Assembly: GCA_034678805.1 (NCBI GenBank)
Contig: JAXDBN010000109.1
Location: forward strand, 1 to 17,004
Direction of reading: 5' to 3'
From: PHAA01 sp034678805
GTDB taxonomy: Bacteria > Bacillota > Syntrophomonadia > Syntrophomonadales > Syntrophomonadaceae
DNA length: 17,004 bases
In this document: positions 14,406 to 17,004 of the stretch, in pieces
Layout: the number at the start of each line of letters is the position of its first letter
Numbering within the stretch: the stretch's first letter is position 1
Made by a program: the position numbers and the translations under genes
Notes under the pieces: generated by a model
Seen by the model: the letters and a program-made list of their open reading frames with translations, nothing else
Database searches by the model: none
What the model was told of the DNA's origin: nothing

Positions 14406-15287
14406 TTATTCGCTGAGGATATCGACACCCGTCTCCGTCACCCTCACTGTATGTTCCCATTGGGCTGATAAGGAGCCATCCCGGGTCACTACCGTCCACC
14501 CATCCTCCAGCCGGTGGATTCGATAGTCGCCCATATTTATCATCGGTTCAATGGTAAATACCATGTTAGGGACCAGTACCATTCCGTTGTCTTTCTCGCC
14601 GTAATGCTGTACAAAGGGATCTTCATGGAATTCAAGCCCTACCCCATGCCCCCCATAGGTTTGGACCACCGAATAACCATGACGATTGGCGTGCTGCTCG
14701 ATGGCATAGCCAATATCACCGATGCGATTAAAAGGTTTAACCTGTTCTATCCCTATATACAAACATTCACGTGCGACCCGGACCAAATCCCGGGCCGGTT
14801 CGGCAGGGTCACCGATAAGAAACATGCGGCTGACATCGCCAAAATAACCATCAAGAATTGAAGTTACATCGACATTAACGATATCACCATCCTGCAGACG
14901 GTTATGGTCCGGTATACCGTGGCAGACCACATGATTAATGGAGGTGCAGACACTGCACGGGAATCCTTCATAGTTCAAACAGGCCGGAATCGCCCCATGG
15001 GCAATGGTATAGTCATAAACCCAGCGGTCAATATCCTTGGTTTTTACGCCCACTTCAATTCGGGTGGCTACCATATCCAATATTTCATTGCTAAGCTGGC
15101 AGGCCCGGCGGATTCCCTCGATTTGCTCCCCGGTTTTGATCAGATCGCGGGTTGGAACCTCCCACCCGGCTATTTCAAGTTCTATCAGGCGCTCGTCCTG
15201 CTCCAAATGGCACTTTTTATATTTTTTGCCGCTCCCGCACCAACAGGGGTCATTACGGGAGATTTCCGCGAAATTTCCTTTGTTCAA
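14406..15287 (-). CDS. map: Methionine aminopeptidase with N-terminal SEC-C zinc motif
   Basis: A 293-residue type I methionine aminopeptidase that removes the initiator Met from nascent proteins. The five metal ligands are D140, D151, H214, E247 and E278 (VNVDVTS, GDVSRMF, GGHGVGLEFHEDP, FTIEPM, QWEHT). H123 in VVCHGIP is the usual substrate-contacting His. Residues 12-27 (NDPCWCGSGKKYKKCH) are a SEC-C zinc knuckle with C15, C17, C26 and H27, a tail found in a subset of bacterial enzymes and thought to help ribosome or protein contact. The start is TTG 15287, with AAGGTG 5 nt upstream; the SEC-C motif requires it. It begins only 12 nt after the stop of the 164-residue unknown gene, so the two are co-transcribed and probably translationally linked. 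Confidence 0.93.
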   Translation of the reverse strand: MNKGNFAEISRNDPCWCGSGKKYKKCHLEQDERLIELEIAGWEVPTRDLIKTGEQIEGIRRACQLSNEILDMVATRIEVGVKTKDIDRWVYDYTIAHGAIPACLNYEGFPCSVCTSINHVVCHGIPDHNRLQDGDIVNVDVTSILDGYFGDVSRMFLIGDPAEPARDLVRVARECLYIGIEQVKPFNRIGDIGYAIEQHANRHGYSVVQTYGGHGVGLEFHEDPFVQHYGEKDNGMVLVPNMVFTIEPMINMGDYRIHRLEDGWTVVTRDGSLSAQWEHTVRVTETGVDILSE

Positions 15288-15299
15288 CCCAACACCTTC

Positions 15300-15794
15300 T
15301 TACATGATTTCCGCCTGCATTTGGATCGCGTCATCCAGCAGGTTTTTCAAACTAGTCAAAAATTGTCCGCTATTAAGCTGGTCACGCTCAATCTTCAATG
15401 TGGCCATACCTTGCTCAAATTGTATAATATCATGATTCCTGGCCTGGAAAATCTGCCGGGCCTTTTCCTCCAGAGCACCCAAACGCGATTCCTTGCCGGC
15501 ATAATAGATAGAGTGAATGACAATATCACAATAGATATACTGGTTGGAGAGGGGTAATTGATCACAGTACTCATATAATCCCAGCAGTTCTTTCTCCCCG
15601 TAGCGGATCGGGATGTTTATGTAGGGGAACACCTGGCCTCGAACATATGAGTTTTTCAAGGTGGTGATACAAGGTGCAGTACAGGTTGAAAGTTCTTTAT
15701 CTCCATAACCATTAATAAAATCCTTGACCTGATTGAAAATTTGCTCCACCCAGGCTTCCCGCTGGTATTCACTCATGTTTTCGTTCCAATCCAT
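15300..15794 (-). CDS. Unrecognised 164-residue protein upstream of map
   Basis: I do not recognise this protein. It is soluble, without signal peptide or membrane segment. The N-terminal third is acidic, with C38 and C42 as a C-x3-C pair (STCTAPCITT); C77 and C89 are the other cysteines. The middle is rich in Tyr/Ile (PYINIPIRYGEKELLGLYEYC), and the last third (about 105-164) looks helical and amphipathic with many Glu, Lys and Gln, possibly a coiled coil. ATG 15794 follows AGGAGGGG by 8 nt, a strong ribosome site, and the frame has no internal stop, so it is a real gene. It ends 12 nt before map and starts 77 bp after the hemolysin III gene. Role unknown; its tight linkage to map is the only functional hint. 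Confidence 0.75.
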   Translation of the reverse strand: MDWNENMSEYQREAWVEQIFNQVKDFINGYGDKELSTCTAPCITTLKNSYVRGQVFPYINIPIRYGEKELLGLYEYCDQLPLSNQYIYCDIVIHSIYYAGKESRLGALEEKARQIFQARNHDIIQFEQGMATLKIERDQLNSGQFLTSLKNLLDDAIQMQAEIM

Positions 15795-15871
15795 GCCGCT
15801 TACCCCTCCTTATCGTGCTGCAGACATTTCCCCTGCTTCATTTATTCGGCCAAATCAAGATACACAACTGC

Positions 15872-16540
15872 TTAGGCATACATCAGATACCTGAACATCA
15901 GCCAGTAATGTCCCAGGCTCCCGCCTATCACAAACAAGTGGAAGATTTCATGAAAACCAAACCAGGACGAATTTATGCGGGGCCACTTAAATCCATAAAT
16001 CACCGCCCCTACTGTGTAAAGCAGTCCCCCGATAACCAGCCAGGTAATACCTCCTACCGGCAGACAATGGATCAAAGGGTAGAAAGCAATGATCACCAGC
16101 CAGCCCATTAACAGATAAACGGCGGTAGTCAGCCACCGGGGGGCGCCAAACCAGACCACCGTCATTATAATTCCTGCCACGGCCAGCACCCATATGATTA
16201 TCAGCATACTTAAGCCCCAGGTCCCGGTGAGGGCTAACAGGCAGATTGGTGTATAGGTACCGGCGATCAAGACGTAAATCATCATATGATCGATACGCCT
16301 GAGTATGGCCCCAATTTTTTCAGGGACCCGGGCCAAATGATACACCGCGCTGGAACTGTAAAGCAAAATAAGGGAAGCACCAAAAACAGCAAAAGCCGCA
16401 ATGTGTTTAGCGGTGGCGTAGCGAACTGCATAGCACACCAGGACAACCAGTCCGGCAATGGACAGCAATGCCCCAACCAGATGGGTAAAGCCACTTACCG
16501 GATCCTTGAATTTACTTAGGAATAATTGAAGATACTTCAT
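15872..16540 (-). CDS. Hemolysin III / TrhA family membrane protein
   Basis: A 222-residue protein with about seven hydrophobic helices, related to the PAQR receptor superfamily and inserted in the cytoplasmic membrane. The conserved family residues are present: H20 in the first segment (GFTHLVGALLS), SSAVYHLARVPEK, RIDHMMIYVLIAGTYTPI and the C-terminal HEIFHLFVIGGSLGH, which form the putative metal site. Despite the name, members are not proven toxins; roles in membrane energetics or lipid homeostasis have been proposed. ATG 16540 is chosen, because GAAGGA lies 5 nt upstream and the protein then starts MKYLQLFLSKFKDP as in relatives. A promoter with a perfect TATAAT lies 55-84 bp upstream. 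The next gene downstream on this strand is the 164-residue unknown, 77 bp away. Confidence 0.9.
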   Translation of the reverse strand: MKYLQLFLSKFKDPVSGFTHLVGALLSIAGLVVLVCYAVRYATAKHIAAFAVFGASLILLYSSSAVYHLARVPEKIGAILRRIDHMMIYVLIAGTYTPICLLALTGTWGLSMLIIIWVLAVAGIIMTVVWFGAPRWLTTAVYLLMGWLVIIAFYPLIHCLPVGGITWLVIGGLLYTVGAVIYGFKWPRINSSWFGFHEIFHLFVIGGSLGHYWLMFRYLMYA

Positions 16541-16594
16541 TATCGTCCTTCTTTCGCTAAGATGATTACAAAAAATACACACCTTAGATATATT

Positions 16595-16624
16595 ATTATA
16601 ATACTATATTATGCCAATTTCTAA
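16595..16624 (-). promoter_or_regulatory. Candidate sigma-A promoter of the hemolysin III gene
   Basis: On the minus strand, TTAGAA (16624-16619, four of six) and a perfect TATAAT (16600-16595) are separated by 18 bp in an AT-rich stretch. The start would be near 16588, about 47 nt before the ATG. It lies just beyond the terminator of the upstream gene. Confidence 0.5.
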
Positions 16625-16643
16625 CTTATACAGTTTAAAGGTC

Positions 16644-16681
16644 AAAAAAACTACGGACCCTTCAGTCTCGGAAAGGTCCGT
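16644..16681 (-). terminator. Terminator of the cysteine-desulfurase-like gene
   Basis: Arms ACGGACC (16653-16659) and GGTCCGT (16675-16681) form a hairpin. Read on the minus strand it is followed by AG and seven Ts. It lies 40 bp past the stop of the gene at 16721. On the plus strand TTTT also follows, so it may work in both directions. Confidence 0.88.
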
Positions 16682-16720
16682 TTTCCAGTCAGGATGCAAT
16701 ATTGAAGTAAACGATAATTG

Positions 16721-17004
16721 TTAAGCAGTCCGGGCAATCTTAGCAATTGTTTTAATAACCTGTTCCGTTTGGGCTTCGGTGTTGAAAAATCCTGGGCTTA
16801 GCCGGCACGCCCCCTGCTTCAGGGTACCCATTGTTTGGTGAGCCAGCGGCGCACAATGCAGCCCCGAACGCGTAATAATACGGTATTCACGATCCAGGCG
16901 CATACTCAACTCGCCACAGTCCATTCCTTCCACATTAAAGGCAACCACTGCTGTCCGCTGGCCAGGATCTGCCACCCCATACAGTATGACTCTATCGATC
17001 TCTC
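16721..17004 (-). CDS. Cysteine-desulfurase-like class V aminotransferase, C-terminal part
   Basis: Only the last 94 residues are visible, because the frame runs open through the right edge of the window; a full member has about 380. The fragment contains VILYGVADPGQRTAVVAFN, MRLDREYRIITRSGLHCAPLAH and a final RLSPGFFNTEAQTEQ segment. These are the C-terminal signatures of the cysteine desulfurase/selenocysteine lyase branch of fold-I PLP enzymes. The Cys in RSGLHCAP occupies the place of the persulfide-forming cysteine of SufS-like enzymes. It would mobilise sulfur from cysteine for Fe-S clusters or thio-cofactors. The partner genes that could identify it further are outside the window. It is followed by a strong terminator. 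Confidence 0.85.
   Translation of the reverse strand, partial: EIDRVILYGVADPGQRTAVVAFNVEGMDCGELSMRLDREYRIITRSGLHCAPLAHQTMGTLKQGACRLSPGFFNTEAQTEQVIKTIAKIARTA

Noticed and set aside
14904..15557. A 217-codon plus-strand frame opposite map and the 164-residue gene.
   Set aside because: It is the antisense shadow of map and the unknown gene, both of which have ribosome sites and, for map, full catalytic motifs.
1..17004. Search for CRISPR arrays, tRNAs, insertion sequences, phage genes and toxin-antitoxin pairs.
   Set aside because: No repeat-spacer pattern, cloverleaf, transposase or integrase motif, or short paired genes were seen; the window reads as stable chromosomal core with a catabolic locus.

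Overview
The window looks like chromosomal DNA of an anaerobic, Gram-positive (Bacillota/Clostridia) bacterium, most probably of the Syntrophomonas type. The grounds are strong AGGAGG-type ribosome sites, frequent GTG and TTG starts, U-tailed intrinsic terminators, a sigma-54 activator beside beta-oxidation genes of the butyryl-CoA type, and an acetate kinase. This affiliation is inferred from gene content only; no rRNA or other phylogenetic marker is present. There are fifteen supported protein genes and no tRNA, rRNA, CRISPR array, insertion sequence or phage gene.

Layout. 1-2620: the end of an MFS transporter (cut by the left edge), then lysA with its own promoter and a textbook terminator. 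2661-3341 (minus): a metallo-beta-lactamase-fold hydrolase. 3500-5599: a sigma-54 enhancer-binding activator with three tandem PAS modules at an exact 120-residue period. 5600-6021: a regulatory intergenic region with two perfect dyads and an excellent -24/-12 (sigma-54) promoter. 6022-9692: thiolase, 3-hydroxybutyryl-CoA dehydrogenase and, after a 400-bp structured spacer, acyl-CoA dehydrogenase. 9823-11019 (minus): acetate kinase. 11232-13574 (minus): a two-gene unit of class V aminotransferase and DUF1015 protein. 13879-14298: a small flavin-binding-type protein. 14406-16540 (minus): methionine aminopeptidase with a SEC-C zinc motif, an unrecognised 164-residue protein and a hemolysin III/TrhA-type membrane protein. 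16721-17004 (minus): the C-terminal end of a cysteine-desulfurase-like enzyme, cut by the right edge.

How it fits together. The central block reads as a regulated short-chain acyl-CoA oxidation locus. Acyl-CoA dehydrogenase, hydroxyacyl-CoA dehydrogenase and thiolase convert butyryl-CoA towards acetyl-CoA, and acetate kinase can recover ATP from the acetyl-phosphate made from it. The activator encoded immediately upstream is of the class that needs sigma-54, and the only strong -24/-12 promoter I found lies between it and the thiolase gene, so a local sensor-to-operon circuit is the most economical reading. Enoyl-CoA hydratase, electron-transfer flavoprotein and phosphotransacetylase are not in the window and must be encoded elsewhere. 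The other genes (lysine synthesis, N-terminal methionine removal, aminotransferase/DUF1015) are housekeeping or of unknown role.
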